From Anaerolineales bacterium (GTDB taxonomy: Bacteria; Chloroflexota; Anaerolineae; B4-G1; DUEL01): a stretch of 14,018 bases of DNA. The DNA is taken from the NCBI GenBank assembly GCA_015662065.1, contig DQUX01000188.1, positions 1 through 14,018 of the forward strand, written 5' to 3'. How positions within the stretch are numbered: the stretch's first letter is position 1; every line of letters starts with the position of its first letter. Both the position numbers and the translations under genes were made by a program. Below, in pieces: positions 6,384 through 14,008 of the stretch. The notes under the pieces are model-generated. The model was given only the letters and a program-made list of their open reading frames with translations. It had not been told where the DNA came from and did not search any database.

Positions 6384-7217
6384 CTAAGGACCTATGCGCA
6401 GACAGTCCACCTCCATCCACTGGCGTCCGGTCACCTCCAGCAGCCCCCACCCCAGCCGTCCTTGGGGGGTCACGACCATGTACTGGTTGTCCAGCCACAT
6501 CACGAAGCCCAGGGGGCCGTGGGGAGAGGGGGCATCCAGCCAGAGGGTTCCATCGACGCTGAAGCGGGCGCGCCCCCTCTCCCACTCCAGGACGTAGGTG
6601 TGCCACTCAGTCATCTCCACCGGGAGCAGGGCCTCGCGCACGTTCAGGGCCCGCTGGATGGGGGTCCATAGGGCGCGATAGAGGGGACGGAGGTTCATCA
6701 GGGGGACCGCCAGCGGCGCGAGGGGGGCCAGCAGGAGCGCGGACGGGCGTAGGGCATCTATGGTGGCCACCTTCCAGCCGTGCCCCGGTACCTCCAGGTC
6801 CAGCTTCATGTTGGAGCGGGGCGAGGCGTAGAAGAACCAGGCAGCGCGGGGGAGGGTCGGCACCCGCGCGCCGGTCATCAGGAAGGGATCATTCCAGAAG
6901 CCGAAGCCGGCGGTGCCCGCCAGCTCCCCGGCCGGGTGGGAGAAGCGGGCCCGGACGGTGAGCCTGAGGGGCGGCCGCCAGGGAAAGCGCCAGCGGGGCA
7001 GTCCCTGGTAGTCGTCTATCTGGGCGTCGGCGTACCGGCGGGCGCTGGCATCGGCGACGACGAAGCGGAGGCTGGAGCCGGTGGGCTCCAGCCTTCCGCC
7101 GCCCACCAGGTACCGCCGCCAGCGGGGATGGAGCTCCGCCGAGAAATCCTCGTCCACAGCCTGCACGCCCCGCCTCCCGGGCCCGCCCTGCCCCGTTGCA
7201 CTGCCGATCCGTCTCAT
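6384..7217 (-). CDS. Concanavalin A-like (GH16-fold) protein (277 aa)
   Basis: The protein has features of the concanavalin A-like lectin/glucanase fold seen in glycoside hydrolase family 16: GFGFWNDPF (104-112), WHTYVLEWERGRARFSVDG (205-223, the classic 'WHxYxxEW..xVDG' strand pair) and GPLGFVMWLDNQYM (234-247). The catalytic E-x-D-x-x-E of active GH16 enzymes was not found, so it may be a binding or non-catalytic member. There is no signal peptide; a hydrophobic Leu/Ala/Pro-rich insert at about 157-175 (RPSALLLAPLAPLAVPLMN) is unusual for this fold. The ATG at 7217 follows GAGGAG. It has its own promoter (7253-7281). It lies 97 bp downstream of the 872-aa glycosidase/SH3b gene on the same strand, so both could act on polysaccharide, but nothing in the sequence proves this. 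Confidence 0.7.
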   Translation of the reverse strand: MRRIGSATGQGGPGRRGVQAVDEDFSAELHPRWRRYLVGGGRLEPTGSSLRFVVADASARRYADAQIDDYQGLPRWRFPWRPPLRLTVRARFSHPAGELAGTAGFGFWNDPFLMTGARVPTLPRAAWFFYASPRSNMKLDLEVPGHGWKVATIDALRPSALLLAPLAPLAVPLMNLRPLYRALWTPIQRALNVREALLPVEMTEWHTYVLEWERGRARFSVDGTLWLDAPSPHGPLGFVMWLDNQYMVVTPQGRLGWGLLEVTGRQWMEVDCLRIGP

Positions 7218-7252
7218 CCTCTGCTCCTCGTAGACAGCGGGGCTCTCACTCT

Positions 7253-7281
7253 ATCCTATCCCCAACGCCCCCTGTCGTCAA
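7253..7281 (-). promoter_or_regulatory. Sigma-70-like promoter for the concanavalin A-like protein gene
   Basis: On the minus strand TTGACG (7281-7276), a 17-bp spacer and TAGGAT (7258-7253) form a strong promoter, with the start expected about 30 bases before the ATG at 7217. A GC-rich stem (GCCCCC at 7267-7272 against GGGGGC at 7284-7289) overlaps the -35 and could fold in upstream read-through RNA. Confidence 0.6.
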
Positions 7282-7314
7282 AGGGGGGCTCTCTGGGTGT
7301 TTGAAGCCTCCCCC

Positions 7315-9933
7315 TCACCGTCTCCACCGGTAATCCTTGCTCAGCGCCATTTTGAAATCCACCTGCACCTGATCCTTGATATCGATCGCCCACTCGTCCC
7401 CCTGCCACCGGTAGAGCAGCAGGCAGTGGATCTGTCGGGTGTGGGGGGTGCTGTTCCAGCGGTGGATTTCCTCATAGGCGGCGCGCACCCAGCCGATGTT
7501 CCGGTTCTCCCACCCCAGGCTTCCGTCCTTCTTGGTCCAGTGGTTGGTCTCGGTGATGTAGACCGGGCGATCCCGCCACTTAGGGGGAATCGCCTCGACA
7601 AAGGGGCGGTAGGCCTGGAAGTCATAGTAGTGGTCCTTGATGGGATCGTCGGTGAACTTCTTGAGGGTGGTGATGAGATCCACATCGGGGCCGTGGGTGT
7701 AGGTATGGAGGGCGAAGCCGTCCAGCTCCTCGATCCCCTCCAGCATCTGCAGGAAATAATCGAGGGGCCGCTGGAGCTCGGCGTTGTATGGGTCCACGGC
7801 ACCCGGCACCACCCGGGCGTTGGGCAGCACCCCCTTGATAGCCCGGTAGGCCAGGTTGAAGGCGTGGGCGTACCGGTCGGCGGTGATGGGCTCTGGGGGA
7901 TGGCCCTCCCGTGGCCACTCGCGGGGGTTGTTCTGCTCGTTGCCGATGACGATGGTCCAGGTGTACTTGCGCGAATCCTCCTCCGGGTGCTTCAGGTACA
8001 GCTCGGCGTACCGGGCGCAGGTGGCGGCGAAGGCCTCGTAGTGCTGCGATTCCGGCAGAGTGCCGGCGGTGTGGTAGCCGTAGTTGAGGCGGATAATGAT
8101 GCCATAGCCCCCTCGGGCCCACTGCCACAGCCGGTTCCGGCGATGCGCGTCGGGGCCTAGACTGCTCGGGCTGCGCCCGATCCCCTCGGTGAAGAGTGCC
8201 CATCCGGTCTTGCCGGACCCCTGGAACAGGTGACGGAAGTCCCGGGTCTCATTCACCCCCACCCCGTGGATGCCGAAGATCCAGGCGCACTCCCCGAAGG
8301 GAAGTACTGCATCCACCGCCGGCCGGCGGTTGTCGGGCGGGACGTCGGCGCTCAGGAACCACGCAGCGACGTACCCCTCGTGGAGGCTGGGGGTGCGCAC
8401 GTGGACCCATTCCCCGTGGACGCCGATCTTCGCCGCCGCCCCCTGGGGGTCCTCCAACACATCCAAGACGGTGCCGTCGGGCACGTGCCAGATCTTCTTG
8501 GTGGACGTGGAGGGGCCAGCCCGCACGTTGAGGCCGATCTCGCTTTGGACGCGGACCCGGGTGAGGGGAGGTGGCCCCTCAGGCACCGGTGCGTGATCGG
8601 TCACGTACCAGGCGGCGATCCAGCCCTGGGGCCCCTCCGGCTCCAGTTGCACGTTGAGCCACCGGCCCAACACCCCCACCTTCATCCGCGCCAGCGCCGG
8701 ATCCTCCAGGACCCGCATCCGGGCCTCAGGGTAGAGGCGACCGATGAGGGTGTCCGGTCGGACCGCCGGCTGGCTGCGGTAGTTCACCTCCTGCTCGGTC
8801 CAGACGTGGGTCAGATGTCCCGGCGGGGCGGGCGGGGGGGCGGAGAGAGCGGGCGGTGGACCGGGGTTAGTCAGGATGAAGCGGTCCTCGGGGGCCCAAC
8901 CCAGCGTACCGTCGGGGGTGCGGACCTGAAGCCAGCGAGTGCCATCGGTCCCCCGGCGCCGGGCCAGCCCCTCCAGAGCGGTCCCATAAACGACCGCCAT
9001 CAGCCGCCGGGAGGTGGGGTCAGCATCCTGGTACAGCACCACTCCCTCCAGGGGGTGGGCCCAGGCCGTCTCCGGCACGGGCCGTTCCTCCTCCTGTTCC
9101 TCACCGAGGGGGAACTCGCGGATCAGCGGCAGGAGTTCGTCGTCGATCACGGCGGCGGTGAAGATGCTGAAGAAGGTCGGCGCGTGAGCGGCCAACCGGT
9201 CCAGCCAGACCTGGAACTCCTCCGGCCCCATCCGCGCCGCGCCGTACTCGTCGTGGTAGGGGGCCAGGACCGGGTAGAGGGGTGGGCAGGGGGTCTGCTG
9301 TTCGTCGCACCAGGTCCCGTAGTGACCGTAGGCCCATTCGTCGATCACCCGGTGGGCCTGGGCCTCCCAGGGGGTGGGATCGCCGGGGGCGAAGAAGGCC
9401 CCGTAGGCCATCGGCATCAGCCCACCCCGGCAGACCTCGTTCAGCTCGTCGTAGGGCAGGTCCCGGTGGTGGATGATGTTGGGGAAGGAGCAGTTGTAGA
9501 TCCGGGTCCGGTCGAGGCCGGCGTTGTAGACGGCGCGGGCCAGCGCCCGGGCCTCGTTGAATTTCTGGCTACACGAGCTTTCCGTATCGAGAACCATGCC
9601 CTGGAAGCCGTCCTGAAAGGCGCGGCCGATCGCCTGGGCCTCCCCGTTCGGGTCGTCCAGCTCAAGCCACATCCATCCGAAGGGAATAAGCCCCTCGGCG
9701 GAGATCCGCTGCGCCGCCTGGGCCGAGCCCTCCAGGTAGGTCGCCCCGTGGGCCACTTTGTAAAGAACGTGGGTCGCGCCGACCTGGCGGGCGATCTGGA
9801 TGGCCCGCTCCAGTTCGGAGGTGCCATCGGGGCGCGGGCGGGCCCAGATGCCCTTACCGCGCAGAACCTCCGGGTTGGTCTCCTCGGTCCTGCCGGAGAC
9901 GAAGGGCAGGAAGATCCGGAATCCGTCGCTCAT
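7315..9933 (-). CDS. Large protein: TIM-barrel-like domain, three SH3b-like domains, GH-A-like domain (872 aa)
   Basis: The chain has four blocks. Residues 20-275 look like a TIM-barrel domain (GATHVLYKVAHGATYLEG; GMVLDTESS at 112-120 has a D-x-E on a strand, as in GH25-type enzymes; MPMAYGAFF). Residues about 293-355, 376-446 and 458-528 are three SH3b-like modules, with the signatures LNVRAGPSTSTKKI, W.NVQ..GWIAAWYV and WVHVRTP..GYVAAWFL. Residues about 545-872 look like a clan GH-A glycoside hydrolase: IVIGNEQNNP gives the Asn-Glu acid/base pair (N665, E666) and VYITETNHW gives a likely nucleophile E795. A cell-wall or exopolysaccharide role is inferred from the SH3b modules. There is no signal peptide, which is odd for such a protein. 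The ATG at 9933 was chosen because AAGGAGGG lies 7 bases before it; another in-frame ATG lies at 9969. No clear promoter was seen in the 212-bp upstream spacer. Confidence 0.85.
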   Translation of the reverse strand: MSDGFRIFLPFVSGRTEETNPEVLRGKGIWARPRPDGTSELERAIQIARQVGATHVLYKVAHGATYLEGSAQAAQRISAEGLIPFGWMWLELDDPNGEAQAIGRAFQDGFQGMVLDTESSCSQKFNEARALARAVYNAGLDRTRIYNCSFPNIIHHRDLPYDELNEVCRGGLMPMAYGAFFAPGDPTPWEAQAHRVIDEWAYGHYGTWCDEQQTPCPPLYPVLAPYHDEYGAARMGPEEFQVWLDRLAAHAPTFFSIFTAAVIDDELLPLIREFPLGEEQEEERPVPETAWAHPLEGVVLYQDADPTSRRLMAVVYGTALEGLARRRGTDGTRWLQVRTPDGTLGWAPEDRFILTNPGPPPALSAPPPAPPGHLTHVWTEQEVNYRSQPAVRPDTLIGRLYPEARMRVLEDPALARMKVGVLGRWLNVQLEPEGPQGWIAAWYVTDHAPVPEGPPPLTRVRVQSEIGLNVRAGPSTSTKKIWHVPDGTVLDVLEDPQGAAAKIGVHGEWVHVRTPSLHEGYVAAWFLSADVPPDNRRPAVDAVLPFGECAWIFGIHGVGVNETRDFRHLFQGSGKTGWALFTEGIGRSPSSLGPDAHRRNRLWQWARGGYGIIIRLNYGYHTAGTLPESQHYEAFAATCARYAELYLKHPEEDSRKYTWTIVIGNEQNNPREWPREGHPPEPITADRYAHAFNLAYRAIKGVLPNARVVPGAVDPYNAELQRPLDYFLQMLEGIEELDGFALHTYTHGPDVDLITTLKKFTDDPIKDHYYDFQAYRPFVEAIPPKWRDRPVYITETNHWTKKDGSLGWENRNIGWVRAAYEEIHRWNSTPHTRQIHCLLLYRWQGDEWAIDIKDQVQVDFKMALSKDYRWRR

Positions 9934-10145
9934 CGCGTTTCCCTCCTTGTCATGATGGAATGCCACCATCCTGTTTCCTCTGGCTGTCTACACTTCTTGA
10001 CGGGCTCCCTTCCACCTCATGGGCCGACCGGTCTCCGGCAGAAGGGCGATCGGCGCCGCCTCTTCCGCGCCGTCGGAATCTGATCTGGACAGACATACAC
10101 CCTTCCCGAGTGGGCCCGATCGAGCGAGCGCGTATGGCCGGTCCC

Positions 10146-10733
10146 TCAGGAGCGAGAGACCCAGGGATTATCTCGCAGGTATAACCGCCACAGCGCAGAC
10201 CGGGCCCGTTCGTCTCCTCGGACCCCCACACGTGGCGTGCTGACGACCGCCTCCTGGTCTATCGGTCGCCCCTCCTCCACGAAGAGCCGCCCGGCCGATG
10301 CGCACAGGTCGGCCCCGTCGAACCTCCGGTCGATGGCCAGCGCCTGGCAGAGCCGGCCCGGCCCGTTGGTCAGTTGCGGTCGACCGGAGCGCAGGTCCCG
10401 CATACGTTCCAGTCCCTCCAGGGGCTCCAGCGCCCGCACCAGCACCGCCGCCGGAAAGCCCTCCGGGCCGGTGACCAGGTTGAGGCAGTGGTACATCCCG
10501 TAGATCAGATAGACGTAGGCGTGGCCCGGCGGGCCGTACATCGCCGCGTTCCGCTCCGTCCGCCCGACCCGGGCGTGGGAGGCCAGGTCCTCCTCGCCGA
10601 TGTAGGCCTCCACCTCCACGATACGGCCGCTCAGCCGCTCCCCGTCCAGCAGCCGCACCAAGACCCGCCCCAGGAGGTCCCGGGCGACCTCGAGGGTATC
10701 GCGGGCGAAGAACTCACGCTCCAGGCGTGCCAT
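10146..10733 (-). CDS. 3-methyladenine DNA glycosylase, AAG/MPG family (195 aa)
   Basis: This DNA-repair enzyme removes alkylated and deaminated purines, such as 3-methyladenine, by base flipping in the first step of base excision repair. The 195-aa product matches the AAG fold in length and motifs: FFARDTLEVARDLLG near the start, the catalytic VEVEAYIG with E42 as the likely general base (equivalent to human AAG Glu125), YGPPGHAYVYLIYGMYHCLNLV (66-87) and NGPGRLCQALAI (123-134). The ATG at 10733 was chosen because the family consensus begins there; it lies inside the 3' end of the epimerase gene, overlapping it by 20 bp, and its RBS is weak, so translation may depend on coupling. The frame is open further upstream, but that part is only the epimerase overlap. 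Confidence 0.92.
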   Translation of the reverse strand: MARLEREFFARDTLEVARDLLGRVLVRLLDGERLSGRIVEVEAYIGEEDLASHARVGRTERNAAMYGPPGHAYVYLIYGMYHCLNLVTGPEGFPAAVLVRALEPLEGLERMRDLRSGRPQLTNGPGRLCQALAIDRRFDGADLCASAGRLFVEEGRPIDQEAVVSTPRVGVRGDERARSALWRLYLRDNPWVSRS

Positions 10734-11655
10734 TGGCAAACCGGGGGTCCTGAGCCAACGTTCGCCGCAGCCCTTCCCGCAGATCCACACGAGGTTCGTA
10801 ATCCAGGAGCCGTCGGGCCAGGGAGATATCGGCGTGCAGGCGGGAGACGCCGCCGCTCTCGGCGGGGCTGTGGAGCACCTCCACCTCCCGCCCCACCACC
10901 TCCGCCACCAGCGCGACCAGGCTGTTGATGCTGGTCTCCCGCCCGGAGCCCACGTTGACGATCCGCCGGTCCACGTCGCGGGCGGTGGCGGCGGTCACCA
11001 GCGCGTCCACCACGTCGTCCACGTAGACGAAGTCCCGGGTCTGCGCGCCGCCCCCGAAGATCACCAGCGAGCCCCCCCGCAGAGCCTGCTGCAGGAAGCG
11101 GGGCACCACCGGTGGGTGGGAGGGGGGCAGGTTCTGACCCGGCCCGTAGGCGTTGAAGATGCGCAGGACCACCGTCTCGATCCCCCAGAGAGCGCCGATG
11201 GTGCGGACGTAGTACTCGGCGGCCAGCTTGCTCACCGCGTAGGGGGACTGGGGGTTGGGGGGCTGGTCCTCCCGCACCGGCTGGTGGGCCTGCTCGCCAT
11301 AAATAGCGCCCGAGGACGCGAGCACGACCCGCCGCACCCCCGCGTCCCGCATCGCCTCCATCACGCTGACGGTCCCACCGACGTTGACCTCGTTGTACTC
11401 GCGCGGATAGAGGATGGATTCGGAGACCAGGACCCGAGCCGCCAGATGGTAGACGCAGTCCACATCCTGCAGCAACGTCCAGAGCTTGGGCCGATCCAGC
11501 ACGCTCCCCCGGGTGAAGAGCACCCGCTCGTCCAGCCGGGCCGGGTCGCCGGCGCTCAGGTCGTCGATGGCCCGCACCTGGTGTCCCTCAGCGACCAGCC
11601 GGTTGGCGAGGGGGGCCCCCAGGAACCCGGCCCCACCGGTGATGAGAAAGCGCAT
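10714..11655 (-). CDS. NAD-dependent epimerase/dehydratase, extended SDR family (313 aa)
   Basis: The 313-aa protein is an extended short-chain dehydrogenase like UDP-glucose 4-epimerase or dTDP-glucose 4,6-dehydratase, enzymes that alter nucleotide sugars for glycans or cell-wall polymers. It has the NAD-binding GGAGFLG motif (7-13), an acidic Asp ending strand 2 (D31/D32), VYHLAA (68-73), the SSG catalytic serine region (114-116), the active YxxxK (Y139-A-V-S-K143), RIFNAYGPGQ, and the DFVYVDDVVDA sugar-binding segment. The ATG at 11655 follows AGGGGG by 7 bases. Exact substrate cannot be told. The stop overlaps the 3-methyladenine DNA glycosylase start, though the two functions are unrelated. 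Confidence 0.93.
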   Translation of the reverse strand: MRFLITGGAGFLGAPLANRLVAEGHQVRAIDDLSAGDPARLDERVLFTRGSVLDRPKLWTLLQDVDCVYHLAARVLVSESILYPREYNEVNVGGTVSVMEAMRDAGVRRVVLASSGAIYGEQAHQPVREDQPPNPQSPYAVSKLAAEYYVRTIGALWGIETVVLRIFNAYGPGQNLPPSHPPVVPRFLQQALRGGSLVIFGGGAQTRDFVYVDDVVDALVTAATARDVDRRIVNVGSGRETSINSLVALVAEVVGREVEVLHSPAESGGVSRLHADISLARRLLDYEPRVDLREGLRRTLAQDPRFANGTPGA

Positions 11656-11665
11656 CCGTTGGCCC

Positions 11666-11682
11666 CCTGTCGACGAGACAGG
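11666..11682. promoter_or_regulatory. Small hairpin overlapping the epimerase RBS
   Basis: CCTGTC and GACAGG form a 6-bp stem with a 5-base loop, seen on either strand. On the minus strand its 3' arm runs into the AGGGGG ribosome binding site (11668-11663) of the epimerase gene, so folding would partly hide it. The stem is short and the regulatory reading is speculative. Confidence 0.25.
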
Positions 11683-11740
11683 ACGCAGATTCACGCCGAG
11701 AGACGCAGATGAACCGGAAGAATCGGCGAGAATCGGCGTC
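11681..11740. repeat. Degenerate short direct repeats
   Basis: GACGCAGAT occurs at 11682-11690 and 11702-11710, and AATCGGCG at 11721-11728 and 11731-11738 (10-bp tandem). The surroundings (AGATTCACGCCGAG.., TCTATCCGTGTCC) have the look of the 'CATCTGCGTC/AATCCGCG' type of dispersed intergenic repeat found in many bacterial genomes, but I only recognise the style. Confidence 0.45.
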
Positions 11741-11750
11741 TATCCGTGTC

Positions 11751-12047
11751 CTATATCTCCTCAAGAATCTCGCAGAACTCCTCGAAGGGGATCGCCGTCA
11801 GCGTCTGCGTGGTGCACTTGCCGAAGACGTTGGCCAGGAGGGCCACCTTCGTGGCGACCATGGCGTCTGGTGCTTCGAAGATGTGCAGGAAATCGTATTC
11901 CCCCAACAGTGCGTAACTGGCGACCCGCTTCACCTCAGGGCACTCCTCCCGCAGCCGCTGCTCAAATTCCTCGTCCATCGTGCTGAGCGCCCGGACCTCG
12001 CCGGGGCTACGGAGGGAGACTCTGGAGAGCAGAATGAACGTAGCCAT
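11751..12047 (-). CDS. GYD-domain protein (98 aa)
   Basis: The 98-aa product matches the small GYD-domain family, named for its conserved G-x-Y-D motif; here LLGEYDFLHIFEAPD, with G49-E-Y51-D52. Members are ferredoxin-like-fold proteins of unknown biochemical role. The start MATFILLSRVSLRSPGEV and the end FEEFCEIL fit the usual full length of about 95-100 aa. The ATG at 12047 follows AGGAGGT with a 7-base spacing. It is 21 bp downstream of mutL on the same strand and probably co-transcribed with it, although a functional link is not evident. Confidence 0.88.
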   Translation of the reverse strand: MATFILLSRVSLRSPGEVRALSTMDEEFEQRLREECPEVKRVASYALLGEYDFLHIFEAPDAMVATKVALLANVFGKCTTQTLTAIPFEEFCEILEEI

Positions 12048-12068
12048 CGGTCTACCTCCTCTTCTTCT

Positions 12069-13778
12069 TCACTCCCGCCCGAACTCCCGCGCCAGTTGCG
12101 CCACGCTGATGTGGATCATCGTCGGGCGCCCGTGGGGGCAGGTGCGGGGGCTGGCACATCTCTCCAATGCCTGCACCAGCCCTTCCATCTCCTCGCGGGT
12201 CAGCACCTGCCCCGCCTTGACCGCCGCCTGTTTGCAGACCCGCCGCATCACCGCCTGCTCGGTCTCCTCCGCCACCTGCGACCGGCCCTCCTGCAGCGCC
12301 CGGGCCACATCCGCCAGCACCTCCGCCGCGCGGGCGTGGGCCAGCACCGCCGGCAGCGCCCGCACCAGGAAGGTGCTCCCGCCGAAGGGCTCCAGCTCGA
12401 ATCCCAGGCGGCGCAGCGATTCCCGGTGGGCCTCCACCAGCCCCGCCGTCTCCGGCGAAAGGTCCACCGGTTCCGGCTCCAGCAACCCCTGCGAGGGCAC
12501 CCCCTCCTCCCGCTGGGCCATCATTCGCTCGTAGAGCACCCGCTCGTGGGCCGCGTGCTGGTCGATCAGATAGAGGCCGTCCGGTCCCTCGGCGATGATG
12601 TAGGCCGCTCCCACCTGCCCCACCACCCGCAGCAGCGGCATGCCGGAGGGGGCCTCCCGGGGGGGCAGGGCCGGCTGGACCGCCGGTTCCTGAGCCTGGG
12701 CTGCCCACACCGGCGGCCGCCGGTCCGACGGACGGAACCCAGGCCAGGTGGGGGAGGCGGGAAGGGATGCCGCGGGGATATGGGCCTGCTCCAGGACCGA
12801 CCGCCGCACCGCCCGCTGCACTACCCGGAAGACCTCGTTGCCGTCCTGGAAGCGGACCTCCGCCTTGGCCGGATGGACGTTGACGTCCACCTCCTCCGGC
12901 GGAAGCGAGATGAAGATCGTCGCCACCGGGTACCGGCCGGTAGGGAGGAGGGTGTGGTAAGCCTGGATCACGGCGTAGGCCAGCCGGGCGTCCTGAATCC
13001 ACCGCCCGTTGACGAAGAGGGTGATCCCGCCCCGGTCGCCCCGGTGCAGGGAGGGCGGCCCGACGAACCCCCGCACGCGGATCGAGGAACCGCTGCCGGG
13101 GTCCTCGGGGATCTCCAGCAGGGCCGCGCCCGTCTTCACCCCGTGGACCGCCACCAGCACGTCCCGCAGGTCGCCGCTCCCCGGTGAGTGGAAGCCCTCC
13201 CGCCCGTCGTGGGTCAGGGCGAAGCGGAGGTGGGGGTAGGCCAGGGCGTAGCGGGTGACCCAGGCGTCGATGTGGCGGCGCTCTGTGGCTTCGGAGCGGA
13301 GGAACTTGCGCCGGGCGGGGACGTTGTAGAACAGGTCCTCCACGGTGACCGTCGTCCCCGGCGGACGGCCGACGGGCCGGCGAGCCACCACCCGCCCTCC
13401 CTCCAGCCGGAGCAGAGTGCCAGCCTCCTCCTCTGCCGCCCGGGTGAGGAAAGTGACCCGGCTGACGGCGGCGATGGAGGCCAGCGCCTCCCCCCGGAAG
13501 CCCAGGGTGGTGATGTGGTTCAGGTCCTCCGCGCTGGCGAGCTTGCTGGTGGAGTGGCGGTGGAAGGCCAGTTCCGCCTCTGCCGCCGGGACCCCACAGC
13601 CGTCGTCGGTGACGCGGATGAGCCGCCGCCCGCCCTGCCCCACCTCGACGCGGATCTCCCGCGCATCGGCGTCTATGCTGTTCTCCACCAGTTCCTTGAC
13701 CACGGAGGCGGGGCGTTCCACCACCTCGCCGGCGGCGATCTGGGATGCCACCTCTGGTGAGAGGATGCGAATTCCCAT
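12069..13778 (-). CDS. mutL: DNA mismatch repair protein MutL, endonuclease type
   Basis: MutL links mismatch recognition by MutS to strand incision. The 569-aa chain has the GHKL ATPase N-terminus with E29 and N33 in KELVENSIDA, DDGCG (58-62) and GFRGEAL (93-99), the transducer domain with FVNGRW (255-260) and DVNVHPAKAEVRF (298-310), a Pro-rich linker (about 335-380) and a C-terminal dimerisation/endonuclease domain. The endonuclease signature DQHA-x2-E-x4-E is present at 406-417, with CPHGRP at 547-552 completing the metal site, so this is the nicking type of MutL found in bacteria without MutH. It is somewhat short because of the brief linker. The ATG at 13778 follows GGGAGG by about 6 bases. 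Its promoter is at 13796-13825. A long minus-strand frame offset by one base is a shadow. Confidence 0.97.
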   Translation of the reverse strand: MGIRILSPEVASQIAAGEVVERPASVVKELVENSIDADAREIRVEVGQGGRRLIRVTDDGCGVPAAEAELAFHRHSTSKLASAEDLNHITTLGFRGEALASIAAVSRVTFLTRAAEEEAGTLLRLEGGRVVARRPVGRPPGTTVTVEDLFYNVPARRKFLRSEATERRHIDAWVTRYALAYPHLRFALTHDGREGFHSPGSGDLRDVLVAVHGVKTGAALLEIPEDPGSGSSIRVRGFVGPPSLHRGDRGGITLFVNGRWIQDARLAYAVIQAYHTLLPTGRYPVATIFISLPPEEVDVNVHPAKAEVRFQDGNEVFRVVQRAVRRSVLEQAHIPAASLPASPTWPGFRPSDRRPPVWAAQAQEPAVQPALPPREAPSGMPLLRVVGQVGAAYIIAEGPDGLYLIDQHAAHERVLYERMMAQREEGVPSQGLLEPEPVDLSPETAGLVEAHRESLRRLGFELEPFGGSTFLVRALPAVLAHARAAEVLADVARALQEGRSQVAEETEQAVMRRVCKQAAVKAGQVLTREEMEGLVQALERCASPRTCPHGRPTMIHISVAQLAREFGRE

Positions 13779-13795
13779 CGACTCCCTCCCATTCT

Positions 13796-13825
13796 ATTCT
13801 ATCACACAACCGGGCAGCGCGCCAA
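13796..13825 (-). promoter_or_regulatory. Sigma-70-like promoter for mutL
   Basis: On the minus strand TTGGCG (13825-13820), an 18-bp spacer and TAGAAT (13801-13796), with a TG one base before the -10, form an extended -10 promoter. It lies about 18 bases upstream of the mutL ATG, so the leader is very short. Confidence 0.6.
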
Positions 13826-13866
13826 AGCGATTCTTATCAGGGTGCGTGGCGGCTTGCGCGGCCTGA

Positions 13867-13913
13867 GCGGAGGCCCCGAGCGACGCGAGGGGCCGTAGTC
13901 GAAGATCCTCCGC
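13867..13913. repeat. Structured GC-rich repeat, nested inverted repeats
   Basis: An inner pair GGCCCC (13872-13877) / GGGGCC (13889-13894) lies inside an outer pair GCGGAGG (13867-13873) / CCTCCGC (13907-13913). The text GAGCGACGCGAGGGGCC and CCGTAGTCGAAG resembles the common 'GAGCGNAGTCGAAG' dispersed repeat of Chloroflexota and other bacteria. No gene is present here. Confidence 0.5.
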
Positions 13914-13979
13914 CATCATAAGCGCCTACCCAATAGGGTATCTGCCCCAAATGTGAATCACACCCTCTTCGAGTCCGGC

Positions 13980-14008
13980 TTGACAAATCCGACCCCCAGA
14001 TGTATACT
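13980..14008 (+). promoter_or_regulatory. Near-consensus sigma-70 promoter facing out of the window
   Basis: TTGACA (13980-13985), a 17-bp spacer and TATACT (14003-14008) make an almost ideal housekeeping promoter. It points rightward, so its gene or RNA starts just outside the window, divergent from mutL. Confidence 0.75.

Noticed and set aside
4949..6562. 537-aa plus-strand open frame opposite asnS
   Set aside because: It mirrors the asnS codons; asnS has all class II synthetase motifs and a promoter, while the antisense frame has no domain or RBS.
7267..7289. GCCCCC/GGGGGC stem as a terminator after the 872-aa gene
   Set aside because: The stem is only 6 bp with an 11-base loop and no T tract, and it overlaps a good promoter -35.
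8230..10083. 617-aa plus-strand open frame opposite the SH3b/glycosidase gene
   Set aside because: Composition is Gly/Pro/Val-rich with no domain; the minus-strand gene has clear SH3b and catalytic motifs.
11709..13187. 492-aa plus-strand open frame opposite mutL
   Set aside because: Antisense to well-supported mutL and GYD genes; His/Arg/Leu-rich, no domain.
12052..13809. 585-aa minus-strand frame shifted relative to mutL
   Set aside because: Same strand but wrong frame; Gly/Arg/Pro low-complexity with none of the MutL motifs.
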